Below, piece by piece: positions 26,604 through 35,161 of a stretch of 64,000 bases of DNA; the stretch's first letter is position 1, and each line of letters begins with the position of its first letter. The DNA is taken from contig NZ_SJTF01000003.1 in NCBI RefSeq assembly GCF_004634245.1, forward strand, positions 124,001-188,000, in the 5' to 3' direction. Origin of the DNA: Flavobacterium foetidum (lineage in GTDB: Bacteria > Bacteroidota > Bacteroidia > Flavobacteriales > Flavobacteriaceae). The notes beneath the pieces were generated by a model, which searched no databases, was not told the DNA's origin, and saw only the letters and a program-made list of their open reading frames with translations. Position numbers and translations under genes: made by a program.

Positions 26604-27392
26604 ATGGGATTATTTGACTTTTTAAAGAAAAAAGAAACTCCTCAAAAAAAAGAAAAAAGCGTAATTCTTGCCATGCCGCTGTTTACTGATAATGAGAATT
26701 ACAACATAGAAATCGTAATTGAAAACCTAAAAAATTTCTGGGGATTGTCTATTACAGATTTTTCTGGAGACGATAATTCTGCCGTTTTTAAAATAAATAA
26801 TGAGTTAGTAGCTGTAGCATATATTCCGGCGCAAATTCCGGGCGAGGAAATCGCAACAACTATTGAATATGCCTACAACTGGCACACAGCAAAAGAAGAT
26901 TTAAAAGACTACACCGGTCATGCAATCGTTTCGGTTATGTCTTCACAAGGAAGTCAAATAGAAAGATATACCATATTAAGTAAGTTATTATGTTCTATTC
27001 TTTCTACCACAAATTCAGTAGGTGTTTACCAAGGAAAACAGACTTTATTGATACCTAGAAATCAATATTTGGAGAACATCAATGATTTACAGCAGGGAAA
27101 ATCGCCTGTTCATTTGTGGATTTATATCGGCATCAAAACATCTGAGCAAGGAAACTATATGTATACGTATGGATTACCTGAATTTGAAAAACAGGAAATG
27201 GAAGTCTTGCAATCTCCTATGGAATTGGGAGAACTTTTTAATTTCTTTACCAACATTATTTCATACGTAATTAATAGTAATGTTGTTTTTAGAAATGGAG
27301 AAACTTTAGGCTATACCGAAGATCAAAAAATAAAAATAACTTCTTCGAAAGGATTTTTTGTAGAGGGGGAAGCTTTTAAACTAGAGATGTAA
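26604..27392 (+). CDS. DUF4261 domain protein
   Basis: This 262 aa soluble protein has a basic N-terminus (MGLFDFLKKKETPQKKEK), then a DUF4261-like body beginning SVILAMPLFTDN and AVAYIPAQIPGEE, with IYIGIKTSEQGNYMYTYGL and YTEDQKIKITSSKGFFVEG near the end. It lies 23 bp after the S41 peptidase on the same strand. No catalytic residues are recognised. The function is unknown. Confidence 0.75.
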   Translation: MGLFDFLKKKETPQKKEKSVILAMPLFTDNENYNIEIVIENLKNFWGLSITDFSGDDNSAVFKINNELVAVAYIPAQIPGEEIATTIEYAYNWHTAKEDLKDYTGHAIVSVMSSQGSQIERYTILSKLLCSILSTTNSVGVYQGKQTLLIPRNQYLENINDLQQGKSPVHLWIYIGIKTSEQGNYMYTYGLPEFEKQEMEVLQSPMELGELFNFFTNIISYVINSNVVFRNGETLGYTEDQKIKITSSKGFFVEGEAFKLEM

Positions 27393-27450
27393 TTTTTTAC
27401 GCTTTCCAAAAAAAACTCAATTAGCCATTGTCTAAATTATTGCATAAAAA

Positions 27451-28389
27451 ATGAAACTATTCCGAAATAAATACTTTAAGATAGTACTATTCATTTTCAT
27501 AATCATGAACGGTATTGCCTTCTTCCATGCCTATAAATTTACTCACTTTGCAGAAGCCAGATCTAAGAAAACTCAAAGCCCAGAAAAACTTTCTTCTTTT
27601 CAAAAAGCATCTACTCTCTTTTTTGGAGTTAATAACCCTAAACCTCAAAATTCAAAATTTCCTTCTCAGAAATATCAAACTTTAAAACTTAAGAGTAATA
27701 AAGAAATAGAATGCTGGCTGATTAGAAATCGAAATTCAAAAGGTACAGTTATTTTATTTCATGGATATGGATCGGAAAAATCATCTTTAATCGAACGTTC
27801 TGATGAATTTTTAAAATTAGGTTATAGTACATTGCTGGTAGATTTTATGGGAAGCGGTAACTCTGAAGGAAACCAGACAACAATCGGCTTTAAGGAATCA
27901 TTAGAAGTCAAAACCTGTTTTGATTACGTTTCATCTACAGGAGAAAAGAATATTTACCTATTTGGATCTTCTATGGGAGCGGTTGCCATAATGAAATGCC
28001 TTAATGACAATTCTATAGATCCAAAAGGAATAATTATAGAATGCCCTTTTGGTTCGATGTACCAAACGGTTTGCGCCAGATTTAAGAAAATGAATGCCCC
28101 TACTTTTCCAATGGCTGGTATTTTGCTTTTTTGGGGAGGCATACAAAATGGCTTTTGGGGATTTAGTCATAGCCCCTCAGAATATGCAAAAAAAATAAAA
28201 TGTCCCACCTTATTACTTTACGGAGAAAAAGACAAAAGCGTCAGCAGACAAGAAACAGACGAAATTTACAAAAATCTACAAGGCTTTAAAAAACTAGGAA
28301 TTTTTAAAAATACTGGACACGAAAATTATCTCTTGAAAAACAAACTTCAATGGAACCTTGAAGTGTCTTCTTTTCTGTCATCGATTTGA
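27451..28389 (+). CDS. Membrane-anchored alpha/beta hydrolase
   Basis: This 312 aa protein has an N-terminal hydrophobic anchor (IVLFIFIIMNGIAFFHAY) and an alpha/beta hydrolase fold: FHGYGSEKSS oxyanion region, nucleophile elbow GSSMGAVAIM, YGEKDKSVS with the catalytic Asp, and NTGHENYL with the catalytic His. The triad Ser-Asp-His is complete. It is probably an esterase or peptidase-like enzyme facing the periplasm. The substrate is unknown. It is transcribed in the same direction as its neighbours with 58-90 bp gaps. Confidence 0.82.
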   Translation: MKLFRNKYFKIVLFIFIIMNGIAFFHAYKFTHFAEARSKKTQSPEKLSSFQKASTLFFGVNNPKPQNSKFPSQKYQTLKLKSNKEIECWLIRNRNSKGTVILFHGYGSEKSSLIERSDEFLKLGYSTLLVDFMGSGNSEGNQTTIGFKESLEVKTCFDYVSSTGEKNIYLFGSSMGAVAIMKCLNDNSIDPKGIIIECPFGSMYQTVCARFKKMNAPTFPMAGILLFWGGIQNGFWGFSHSPSEYAKKIKCPTLLLYGEKDKSVSRQETDEIYKNLQGFKKLGIFKNTGHENYLLKNKLQWNLEVSSFLSSI

Positions 28390-28478
28390 AAATGAAAATC
28401 CCGAAACCAATTCAAAAAATTATGTAACCCTTTTCAGCTATCAGGTTTATAACTTTATCATAATAAAAAACACGACCT

Positions 28479-29375
28479 ATGAAAAAGTTATATTACGCAG
28501 CAAACGCCTTATTATTGTTACTGTTAGGTTTATTGGTTTCATGCAAAAAAAGCGACACTATAAACTTAACAGATAACACAGAAGATAAAAAGCCTAAGAA
28601 AACAATTGAATATAAAAAACCTGAATCGGCTGTTTCCTATCAGTTTTCAAAATCTAAAGATTGGCTGAAAACCAACGAAGCCGACAGCAGTAAAATGGAC
28701 ATCGTTTATGCCATTAACAGAGCCGACAAAGCAAGCCTTAAAAAACTGGATTCTCTTGTAATTCCGACAGATTTCAGTGGTGATTTGGTTTATTACCTAC
28801 CATTTCCGCTGCATGTTTCGGCCTTAGAAGAGGTGTCAAAAATTATCCTTTTTTCGTATCCGACACAGACTTTTGCCGCTTATGAAAATGGAGAACTTGT
28901 TCGTACCGGACCAACCAATATGGGACGAAAAAAAGACCCTACTCCAACAGGACTGTTTTTTACTAATTGGAAGGCAGAAAAAACAACGAGCACCTTTAAC
29001 GACGAGTGGGAATTAAAATGGAATTTCAACATCGAAAACAAACTCGGAGTGGGCTTCCATCAATATGAATTGCCGGGATATCCTGCTTCTCATTCCTGCT
29101 TAAGATTATTAGAAAAAGATGCTAAATACCTTTACAAATTTGCCGACGAATGGATTTTGAAAGATAAAGAAAACGTAAAAGTAAAAGGTACACCAGTAAT
29201 TGTTTTCGGAAGTTATGATTTTGATGGACCAAAACCATGGTTAAGTCTGTCTTCTGACCCGAAAGCTTTGAATATCTCTGAATCTGAAATCGACCGTCAG
29301 GTAAAACCATTTTTACAGGAGATTCTACAAAATCAAACATTAAGAGAAACGGAAAAAAATACCGCTTCACTTTAA
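28479..29375 (+). CDS. L,D-transpeptidase family lipoprotein (YkuD domain)
   Basis: This 298 aa protein has a lipoprotein signal (LLGLLVSCKK, lipobox with Cys22). After a charged linker comes a YkuD domain: ILFSYPTQTFAAYENGELVRT, PTPTGLFFTNWKAEK and the active-site motif GFHQYELPGYPASHSCLRL, where the family usually has SHGC. The His, Ser and Cys of the motif are present. Such enzymes cross-link peptidoglycan or attach proteins to it. It is followed by a terminator. Confidence 0.85.
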   Translation: MKKLYYAANALLLLLLGLLVSCKKSDTINLTDNTEDKKPKKTIEYKKPESAVSYQFSKSKDWLKTNEADSSKMDIVYAINRADKASLKKLDSLVIPTDFSGDLVYYLPFPLHVSALEEVSKIILFSYPTQTFAAYENGELVRTGPTNMGRKKDPTPTGLFFTNWKAEKTTSTFNDEWELKWNFNIENKLGVGFHQYELPGYPASHSCLRLLEKDAKYLYKFADEWILKDKENVKVKGTPVIVFGSYDFDGPKPWLSLSSDPKALNISESEIDRQVKPFLQEILQNQTLRETEKNTASL

Positions 29376-29398
29376 AGATATAATTCTTTCTTTCTTGA

Positions 29399-29437
29399 AA
29401 AAAGCAGCTTATTCCTCTCATAAGTTGCTTTTTTTTT
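29399..29437 (+). terminator. Rho-independent terminator after the L,D-transpeptidase gene
   Basis: AAGCAGCTTA pairs with TAAGTTGCTT (one wobble) and is followed by a run of nine T. Confidence 0.8.
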
Positions 29438-29458
29438 ATTTTTAAATCAATCAAAAAA

Positions 29459-29495
29459 AACAAAAGGCGTAAGAATATTGATCTTACACCTTTTT
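29459..29495 (-). terminator. Rho-independent terminator for guaB
   Basis: Read leftward, AAGGTGTAAGA pairs with TCTTACGCCTT around a short loop and runs into T-rich sequence. It lies 20 bp beyond the guaB stop and could act in both directions. Confidence 0.75.
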
Positions 29496-29514
29496 ATGAT
29501 GATTGAAAGCTAAA

Positions 29515-30987
29515 TTATCTAGAGTAATTTGGAGCCTCTTTTGTAATAGTTACGTTATGCGGATGACTCTCAGTGATTCCGCTCGAAGTGATTCTTACGA
29601 AACGTCCGCTTTGCTGTAAGGTCGGAATATCTTTTGAACCGCAGTACCCCATACCGGCACGAAGACCGCCGATAAACTGAAGCATACTTTCATTTAACTC
29701 CCCTTTGTAAGGAACACGTCCAACAATTCCTTCTGGAACCAATTTCTTAACATCATCTTCCACATCTTGGAAATAACGGTCTTTTGAACCTGTCTGCATT
29801 GCTTCAACAGATCCCATTCCGCGGTAAGACTTGAATTTTCTTCCTTCAAAAATGATAGTTTCTCCCGGAGATTCTTTTGTTCCTGCCAATAATGAACCCA
29901 ACATTACACAGTCGGCACCGGCAGCAATTGCTTTAGGAATATCTCCAGTGTAACGAATTCCACCATCAGCAATTACTGGAACTCCAGTTCCCTTAATTGC
30001 CGCAGCAACTTCTAAAACTGCTGAGAACTGAGGAAATCCAACACCTGCAACGATACGAGTCGTACAAATAGAACCTGGTCCTATTCCTACTTTTACACCA
30101 TCGGCACCGTTTTCTACCAAATATTTAGCAGCTTCTGGTGTTGCAATGTTCCCAACGATAACATCTATTTGAGGGAATTTTGACTTTACTTCTTTTAAGG
30201 TATTCACTACCCCTTCTGTATGTCCGTGAGCTGTATCGATAATGATGGCATCTACACCTGCATTTACTAAAGCTTCTGCTCTTAAAACTGCGTCTCCAGT
30301 AACTCCAATTGCAGCAGCAACTCTCAAACGACCGAAAGAATCTTTGTTTGCGATTGGCTTCTGAGTCAGTTTGGTAATATCTCTAAATGTGATTAATCCA
30401 ACTAATTCGTTTTTCTCGTTTACAACTGGTAATTTTTCGATTTTATGACCTTGTAAAACAACCTCGGCCTGTTCTAAAGAAGTTCCTTCAGAAACAGTTA
30501 CTAGGTTTTGGCTTGTCATTACTTCGGCGATTGGTCTGGCTCCATTTTTTTCGAAACGTAAATCACGATTGGTAACGATTCCTTTTAAGATCCTATTTTC
30601 ATCAACGATAGGAATACCGCCGATTCCGAATTCTTTCATGGCATTCTTAGCGTCAGCAATTGTAGAAGTCATTGGCAAAGTTACTGGATCGATAATCATA
30701 CCTGCCTCAGCTCTTTTTACTTTTCGAACTTTTGCAGCCTGCTGTTCGATAGTCATATTTTTATGCAAAACACCAATTCCTCCCTCTTGTGCCATAGCAA
30801 TTGCCATTGCGCTTTCGGTAACTGTATCCATAGCTGCAGATACAATCGGAACATTAAGTGTAATATTTCTTGAGAATTTTGATTGAATACTTACTTCGCG
30901 GGGAAGCACATTCGAGTAGTTAGGTACTAATAATACATCGTCGTAAGTTAAACCTTCGCCGATAATCTTGGAGTTGTGTGCTATCAT
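29515..30987 (-). CDS. guaB: Inosine-5'-monophosphate dehydrogenase
   Basis: This 490 aa enzyme oxidises IMP to XMP with NAD. The motifs are [17 protein letters not shown] at the start, a CBS pair at about residues 90-205 ([30 protein letters not shown]), then [18 protein letters not shown], the catalytic loop [15 protein letters not shown] sequence (here [11 protein letters not shown]) and [10 protein letters not shown]. The start at 30987 ([10 protein letters not shown]) gives the standard length. An open frame extends 27 codons further but includes the promoter -7 box. It is monocistronic with a terminator after it. Confidence 0.97.
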   Translation of the reverse strand: MIAHNSKIIGEGLTYDDVLLVPNYSNVLPREVSIQSKFSRNITLNVPIVSAAMDTVTESAMAIAMAQEGGIGVLHKNMTIEQQAAKVRKVKRAEAGMIIDPVTLPMTSTIADAKNAMKEFGIGGIPIVDENRILKGIVTNRDLRFEKNGARPIAEVMTSQNLVTVSEGTSLEQAEVVLQGHKIEKLPVVNEKNELVGLITFRDITKLTQKPIANKDSFGRLRVAAAIGVTGDAVLRAEALVNAGVDAIIIDTAHGHTEGVVNTLKEVKSKFPQIDVIVGNIATPEAAKYLVENGADGVKVGIGPGSICTTRIVAGVGFPQFSAVLEVAAAIKGTGVPVIADGGIRYTGDIPKAIAAGADCVMLGSLLAGTKESPGETIIFEGRKFKSYRGMGSVEAMQTGSKDRYFQDVEDDVKKLVPEGIVGRVPYKGELNESMLQFIGGLRAGMGYCGSKDIPTLQQSGRFVRITSSGITESHPHNVTITKEAPNYSR

Positions 30988-31013
30988 GATGCAATTTCTA
31001 GTTGAATTGCGTG

Positions 31014-31021
31014 CAAATATA
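31014..31021 (-). promoter_or_regulatory. Putative guaB promoter -7 box
   Basis: TATATTTG on the minus strand lies 27 bp before the guaB ATG and matches TAnnTTTG. A TTG 13 bp further upstream is closer than the usual 19 bp, so the -33 element is uncertain. Confidence 0.55.
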
Positions 31022-31092
31022 GTGAATAAATTCGCAACTTGTTTACCTACCCTTTCATAAAATTGCATTTACAAGAAAGAGCTTACAAATTT

Positions 31093-31322
31093 AAATTCCA
31101 AATTTCAAATTTCAAATTCCAAATTCCAAACTTCAAATTCTAAACTTCAAATTCTAAACTTCAAATTCTAAACTTCAAATTCTAAACTTCAAATTCCAAA
31201 CTTCAAATTCCAAACTTCAAATTCCAAACTTCAAATTCCAAACTTCAAATTTCAAACTTCAAACTTCAAATTTCAAACTTCAAGCTTCAAGCTCCAAATT
31301 CAAACTTCAAACTCCAAATTCT
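31093..31322. repeat. Heptamer tandem array, 33 units, G-depleted strand
   Basis: This is a 230 bp run of 7-bp units of the form AAAYTYY. AAATTCC/AAATTCT alternate with AAACTTC for most of the centre, giving a 14-bp higher-order period (units 6-22). One unit (31296-31301) is 6 bp. The plus strand has G only twice, so the strand composition is extremely skewed. It occupies most of the gap between guaB (upstream of its promoter) and the DUF5723 gene. No open frame uses it. Confidence 0.9.
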
Positions 31323-31359
31323 ATATTCTCATCTATAAAAACCACAAACAAAAACCACT

Positions 31360-32760
31360 TTAATCATCATTATCTTGAAAAACAAAATTAATTCCGAACT
31401 GAAAAGCTATACTATTAGCTTTTGAAACATCTTTATATTCTAAAACATTATTCACTAGAGCATAAACATTCACTTTTCCGAACGTACCTGATATTCCTAA
31501 TCCGATATTTTTATTAGAAAAAGCATCAAATGTGTAAGTAGCTTTTACATCTAATTTTTCGAAAATGTTTCTTTGATAAAAAGCTGTTACAGCAGTTAGC
31601 GGTTCTTTTGGCGCATTCATAGCAAAAAGCTGCAAGCCGGCTGCGTTTTTGTAACGTGTTTTAGTACGCTTTAGGCAGTCGCAATCTTCGTTGGAACGCG
31701 ATTCTCCAAATGAATATTGAATAGAAGAATACAACTTTGTCGGTCGCCAGGTTGTGTATTTGTTATAAAGAGTATCTCGTGGAATGGCGGCATCAAATTC
31801 GTCAAAAATATTCTCCGGATCATTCTGATTCGTAAAATCTGGATTTGCCCCCTGATATTGATAAGTTCCTTTATAAGTTAAAGTTTCAATATCTTTAGTC
31901 TGTCTAATAAAGCCAAGATCAATTATACTAGCCGTAAACTGGAGATTCTTTTTTATGTAATAGGTAAGTCCTATGTCTAAACCTAATCCAAGACTTCCGT
32001 TAAAAAAAGTATTATGTGCAATATCTTTGGCGATACTTCCTTCGTATTCGTCTTTCGTAAAACGAGCAATTCCAGAAGTTCTCAATTCTAAATTTGAAGA
32101 TATTATCTGATTATAAATGTTTGGAGATCCAGTGTCCTGACCTGTATAAATAAAACCCGAATTTTTTGTCGAAGTTGCATTGGCGCCACTAGAATAGATT
32201 TTTGCACGTCCGCCGTAAACAAATTTATCATTTACTTTTTTATGAAAACCGACATGAAAAACAGAAAGAATTTCTGCTTTGGCTGTTAAATCTCCCAGAT
32301 TAAATGATTTTCCGATGTAATTTCTATTTCCTTCTAAGGCCAAAAGCGCTGGATCTTTAGGAACATACATAAAAAAATCAAATTCCTGATAAAGTCCGAA
32401 AGAAATGTACGAACGGCTTTCCTTGCCCCCAATCCTAAATCCGCCCGAAAATAATTCCAATTGCTGATTGGTTACTACCTTGTCATTTTTCGAAGATTTA
32501 TTGATGACATTTCTAACTTTATCGTTAAAATCGATTCCGTTATCGGCAAACAAATCATAGACTGCAAAACCGCTTGAGCCAAGATTAGCAGAAATTCCAG
32601 ATAAAACCGGAAATCCGAAAAAATATTTATACGAAACATCGGCTCCAGGATTAACCAAAGAAGACTGCGGAATAGAAGTAAAATTATACAACACTTCCTT
32701 ATTTTGGGCAAAACAGCAAAAATGTGATACCAAGGCTAGAGTCAGAAATATTTTTCTCAT
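31360..32760 (-). CDS. DUF5723-like outer-membrane beta-barrel protein
   Basis: This 466 aa protein has a signal peptide (MRKIFLTLALVSHFCCFAQ) and a body of alternating amphipathic strands rich in Tyr/Phe/Gly, ending with a barrel-like C-terminus (SIAFQFGINFVFQDNDD). YNFTSIPQSSLVNPGA near the start recalls the NPA/NPG opening of PorP/SprF and DUF5723 barrels. A CDCLKRTK pair of cysteines lies at about 345. It is translationally coupled (ATGA) to the lipoprotein gene upstream. It is probably a surface barrel. The cargo or partner is unknown. Confidence 0.72.
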   Translation of the reverse strand: MRKIFLTLALVSHFCCFAQNKEVLYNFTSIPQSSLVNPGADVSYKYFFGFPVLSGISANLGSSGFAVYDLFADNGIDFNDKVRNVINKSSKNDKVVTNQQLELFSGGFRIGGKESRSYISFGLYQEFDFFMYVPKDPALLALEGNRNYIGKSFNLGDLTAKAEILSVFHVGFHKKVNDKFVYGGRAKIYSSGANATSTKNSGFIYTGQDTGSPNIYNQIISSNLELRTSGIARFTKDEYEGSIAKDIAHNTFFNGSLGLGLDIGLTYYIKKNLQFTASIIDLGFIRQTKDIETLTYKGTYQYQGANPDFTNQNDPENIFDEFDAAIPRDTLYNKYTTWRPTKLYSSIQYSFGESRSNEDCDCLKRTKTRYKNAAGLQLFAMNAPKEPLTAVTAFYQRNIFEKLDVKATYTFDAFSNKNIGLGISGTFGKVNVYALVNNVLEYKDVSKANSIAFQFGINFVFQDNDD

Positions 32761-33308
32761 TCTATTTCCAAATAAACAGTTCCACTTGATTTTAATTTAA
32801 GATCTCCAATACTGTTTTGGTTTAAAGGAGGTCCTGCTGTGATAATCACCACAAAGCCTAATTTCACAGTTTGTTTGAGCAGATCAAGCCTTTGATTTTC
32901 AAAAATCTGCGTAGGATATTTGACAACATTTGCGCTTCCGTTGTAAGCAGGAACCACATAAGGTATGGTCTCGAGCACACTGTCATCAGCGCTGAGCAGC
33001 AAAATATTGACAGCAAAAGCTCGTTCGATAGTATTTTCTATCTCAACATCAAATGCTGCTTTTTTTAAATGATCTGTTAAAAATTTATTCCTAAAAACAT
33101 CAAAATCGCGAGCATCATAAGCAATCTGATTGCCCCCATTGTTTACCAACCTATTGGCAGGAACATCAAAATAAGCCAGATTTGCCACAAAAACGGGCTC
33201 TAATTTAAAATCTTCAACCTGATCAAAATCTAAATCGCTTGAACAGGAAAAAAGAAAAAAGGCTGATAATATAATTTGTGAAATTCTGTGTATGAAGGTT
33301 GATTTCAT
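32757..33308 (-). CDS. Lipoprotein of unknown function, coupled to the barrel protein
   Basis: This 183 aa protein has a lipobox (LSAFFLFSCSSDLDFD, Cys22) and a beta-rich body with paired hydrophobic strands. A GGNQIAYDARDFDVF segment and a C-terminal KLKSSGTVYLEIE strand are visible. Its stop overlaps the start of the outer-membrane barrel gene by 4 bp, so the two products are probably made together and may act together at the outer membrane. I recognise no family. Confidence 0.7.
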   Translation of the reverse strand: MKSTFIHRISQIILSAFFLFSCSSDLDFDQVEDFKLEPVFVANLAYFDVPANRLVNNGGNQIAYDARDFDVFRNKFLTDHLKKAAFDVEIENTIERAFAVNILLLSADDSVLETIPYVVPAYNGSANVVKYPTQIFENQRLDLLKQTVKLGFVVIITAGPPLNQNSIGDLKLKSSGTVYLEIE

Positions 33309-33474
33309 GACAAAATACTAGGGTTGACAATAATTTAAAACTCAATGTCATAGGTTATTATTATCTGGGTATAGTAAATATAGTCAATTTTTAATGAAAT
33401 TTTCTAAGTGTAGTAAGGTTTATGCTTAAAAAAAATCAGTCCCGTTTAGAAATCTGTACTATTGATTTTTATTT

Positions 33475-34341
33475 TCAATGAAACTTCCCAAACAATTTTG
33501 AGGCTTCATTATAAGCGCTTTCAAAACTTAAGGAATTAAGTCCGGTTATTTTTTTATTGGCAGTAAAATACGAAATCAGTTTTTCTGTAGGCATATTGCC
33601 GGTCAATTTATCTGTTGCCATCGGACAGCCTCCAAAACCTTGAATTGCGCCGTCAAAACGTTTGCAACCAGCCTTTGCCGCTGCATCAATTTTCTCGAAC
33701 CAACTGTCGGGAGTCGTGTGAAGATGTGCACCGAACTCAATTTCAGGGTATTTCGGAATCAAATCTGAAAACAAATAGGTAATTGCCTCTGGTGTAGAAC
33801 TGCCAATAGTATCAGAAAGCGATAAAATTTTCACCCCCATTCCTGCCAATTTTTGTGTCCATTCGCCAACAATTTCGACATTCCAAGGATCTCCGTAAGG
33901 ATTACCAAAACCCATTGAAAGATAGGTCACAACTTCCTTGTTCTTTTTATCGGCGATTTCCAGAATTTCGGTCAATGTCACCAAAGATTCGGCAATAGTT
34001 TTGTGCGTATTACGCATCTGGAAATTCTCAGAAATAGAAAAAGGAAAACCCAAATACTGAATCGGCTCATGCTCTGATGCCTGTGCAGCACCTTGCGTAT
34101 TGGCAATTATAGCAAGAAGCTTGCTCGAAGTTTGTGAAAGATCTAACTGTGAAAGCACCTCAGCTGTATCTTGCATTTGCGGAATCGCTTTTGGAGATAC
34201 AAAACTTCCAAAATCAATTGTATCAAAACCCACTCTAAGCAAGGCTTGCAGGTAAGCAACCTTATTTTTTGTAGGTATAAACGTCTTTATGCCCTGCATG
34301 GCATCGCGAGGACATTCGATAATCTTGATTTCTTTATTCAA
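33475..34341 (-). CDS. Hydroxymethylglutaryl-CoA lyase
   Basis: This 288 aa TIM-barrel enzyme of the HMGL-like family has IIECPRDAMQG (the usual VGPRDGLQ opening), FGSFVSPKAIPQMQD, GFPFSISENFQ, DTIGSSTPEA and the C-terminal GFGGCPMA loop carrying the catalytic Cys. It splits HMG-CoA to acetoacetate and acetyl-CoA in leucine breakdown. The start is a TTG (34341), since no upstream ATG is in frame. It has 208 bp of divergent intergenic sequence with the SatD gene, containing an operator array. Confidence 0.88.
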   Translation of the reverse strand: MNKEIKIIECPRDAMQGIKTFIPTKNKVAYLQALLRVGFDTIDFGSFVSPKAIPQMQDTAEVLSQLDLSQTSSKLLAIIANTQGAAQASEHEPIQYLGFPFSISENFQMRNTHKTIAESLVTLTEILEIADKKNKEVVTYLSMGFGNPYGDPWNVEIVGEWTQKLAGMGVKILSLSDTIGSSTPEAITYLFSDLIPKYPEIEFGAHLHTTPDSWFEKIDAAAKAGCKRFDGAIQGFGGCPMATDKLTGNMPTEKLISYFTANKKITGLNSLSFESAYNEASKLFGKFH

Positions 34342-34414
34342 AACTTACTCTTTAACAAATGCTAAGTTAGTTCCTTTTTTAGGAAAATAAAAGACAATTT
34401 TTAGTATCTGAAAG

Positions 34415-34516
34415 AGTATTCATTGCTGTAATATCACTAAAAATTACACAAATATGTAATAAAACAAAATATTACACAAAAACGTAATATTAAAAAAGAT
34501 TACTTATATTTGTAAT
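34415..34516 (+). promoter_or_regulatory. Phased operator array: ATTAC-N8-GTAAT repeated at exactly 28 bp
   Basis: Perfect copies of ATTAC-N8-GTAAT lie at 34443-34460, 34471-34488 and 34499-34516. A degenerate fourth (AGTAT-N8-GTAAT) lies at 34415-34432. All start points are exactly 28 bp apart. The last copy contains the promoter -7 box TATATTTG (34505-34512), so a protein bound there would block transcription of the SatD-DUF3307 operon. Autoregulation by the SatD C-terminal HTH is inference. Confidence 0.75.
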
Positions 34517-34549
34517 ATAATGTTTATAATTTTTTATTTATATTTGATT

Positions 34550-35161
34550 ATGACAAGCGTAATTACAGGAGACATCATTGGTTCAAGACAACAATCTGAA
34601 CATTGGGTAGAAGGCCTTAAAAAAATCTTAGCCAAATTTGGGGCTACTCCAAGTCAATGGGAAATTTACAGGGGAGACGAATTTCAGGTTGAAATCAGAA
34701 ATCCCGAAGATTCCTTCATAACCGCTGTTCTGATAAAAGCGCATTTAAGAACCTTAAAGTATGATGCCAGAATGAGTATTGGTTTTGGAGACAAGACTCA
34801 TGATGCCGAAAAAATATCTGAAAGCAACGGCCCTGCATTTATCAATTCGGGAGAACTTTTTGAGACTTTAAAAAAACAAAAAGTCAATTTGGCATTAAGA
34901 ACAGGCGATTCTGCTATTGACGAAAAAATGAATTTAATGATAAGGCTGGCTTTGACATTTATGGATAACTGGCTGGTACAAGCTGCCGAGTTTGCAGTGG
35001 CAGCAATAGAAAATCCTTCTTTATCACAGGAAGAACTGGGACAAAAATTGGGCATTAATCAAGCTGCTGTGAGCAGAAGACAGAAACGAGCCCATTTTGA
35101 ACTTGTTATGGATTTAGACTCTTACTTTAGAAAACAGATAAAACAATATACAACCAAATGA
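34550..35161 (+). CDS. SatD-family protein: cyclase-like palm domain plus C-terminal HTH
   Basis: This 203 aa protein starts at the ATG at 34550 (an in-frame ATG at 34520 would add ten poorly conserved residues). Motifs in order: VITGDIIGS (Asp8), RGDEFQV (Asp43), AVLIKAHLR, ARMSIGFGD and NGPAFINSGELFETL. This order matches class III nucleotide cyclases (F-x-DI-x-G, GD, helix, R-hGh-x-G, G-x-x-hn-x-A-x-L). A helix-turn-helix follows at about 158-182 (SQEELGQKLGINQAAVSRRQ). SatD was named from a streptococcal acid-tolerance operon. The molecular function is unknown to me. It is coupled to the downstream membrane protein by an ATGA overlap. Confidence 0.8.
   Translation: MTSVITGDIIGSRQQSEHWVEGLKKILAKFGATPSQWEIYRGDEFQVEIRNPEDSFITAVLIKAHLRTLKYDARMSIGFGDKTHDAEKISESNGPAFINSGELFETLKKQKVNLALRTGDSAIDEKMNLMIRLALTFMDNWLVQAAEFAVAAIENPSLSQEELGQKLGINQAAVSRRQKRAHFELVMDLDSYFRKQIKQYTTK

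Noticed and set aside
31093..31322. CRISPR-like array
   Set aside because: Units are 7 bp with no spacers and no cas genes nearby. It is a simple tandem repeat.
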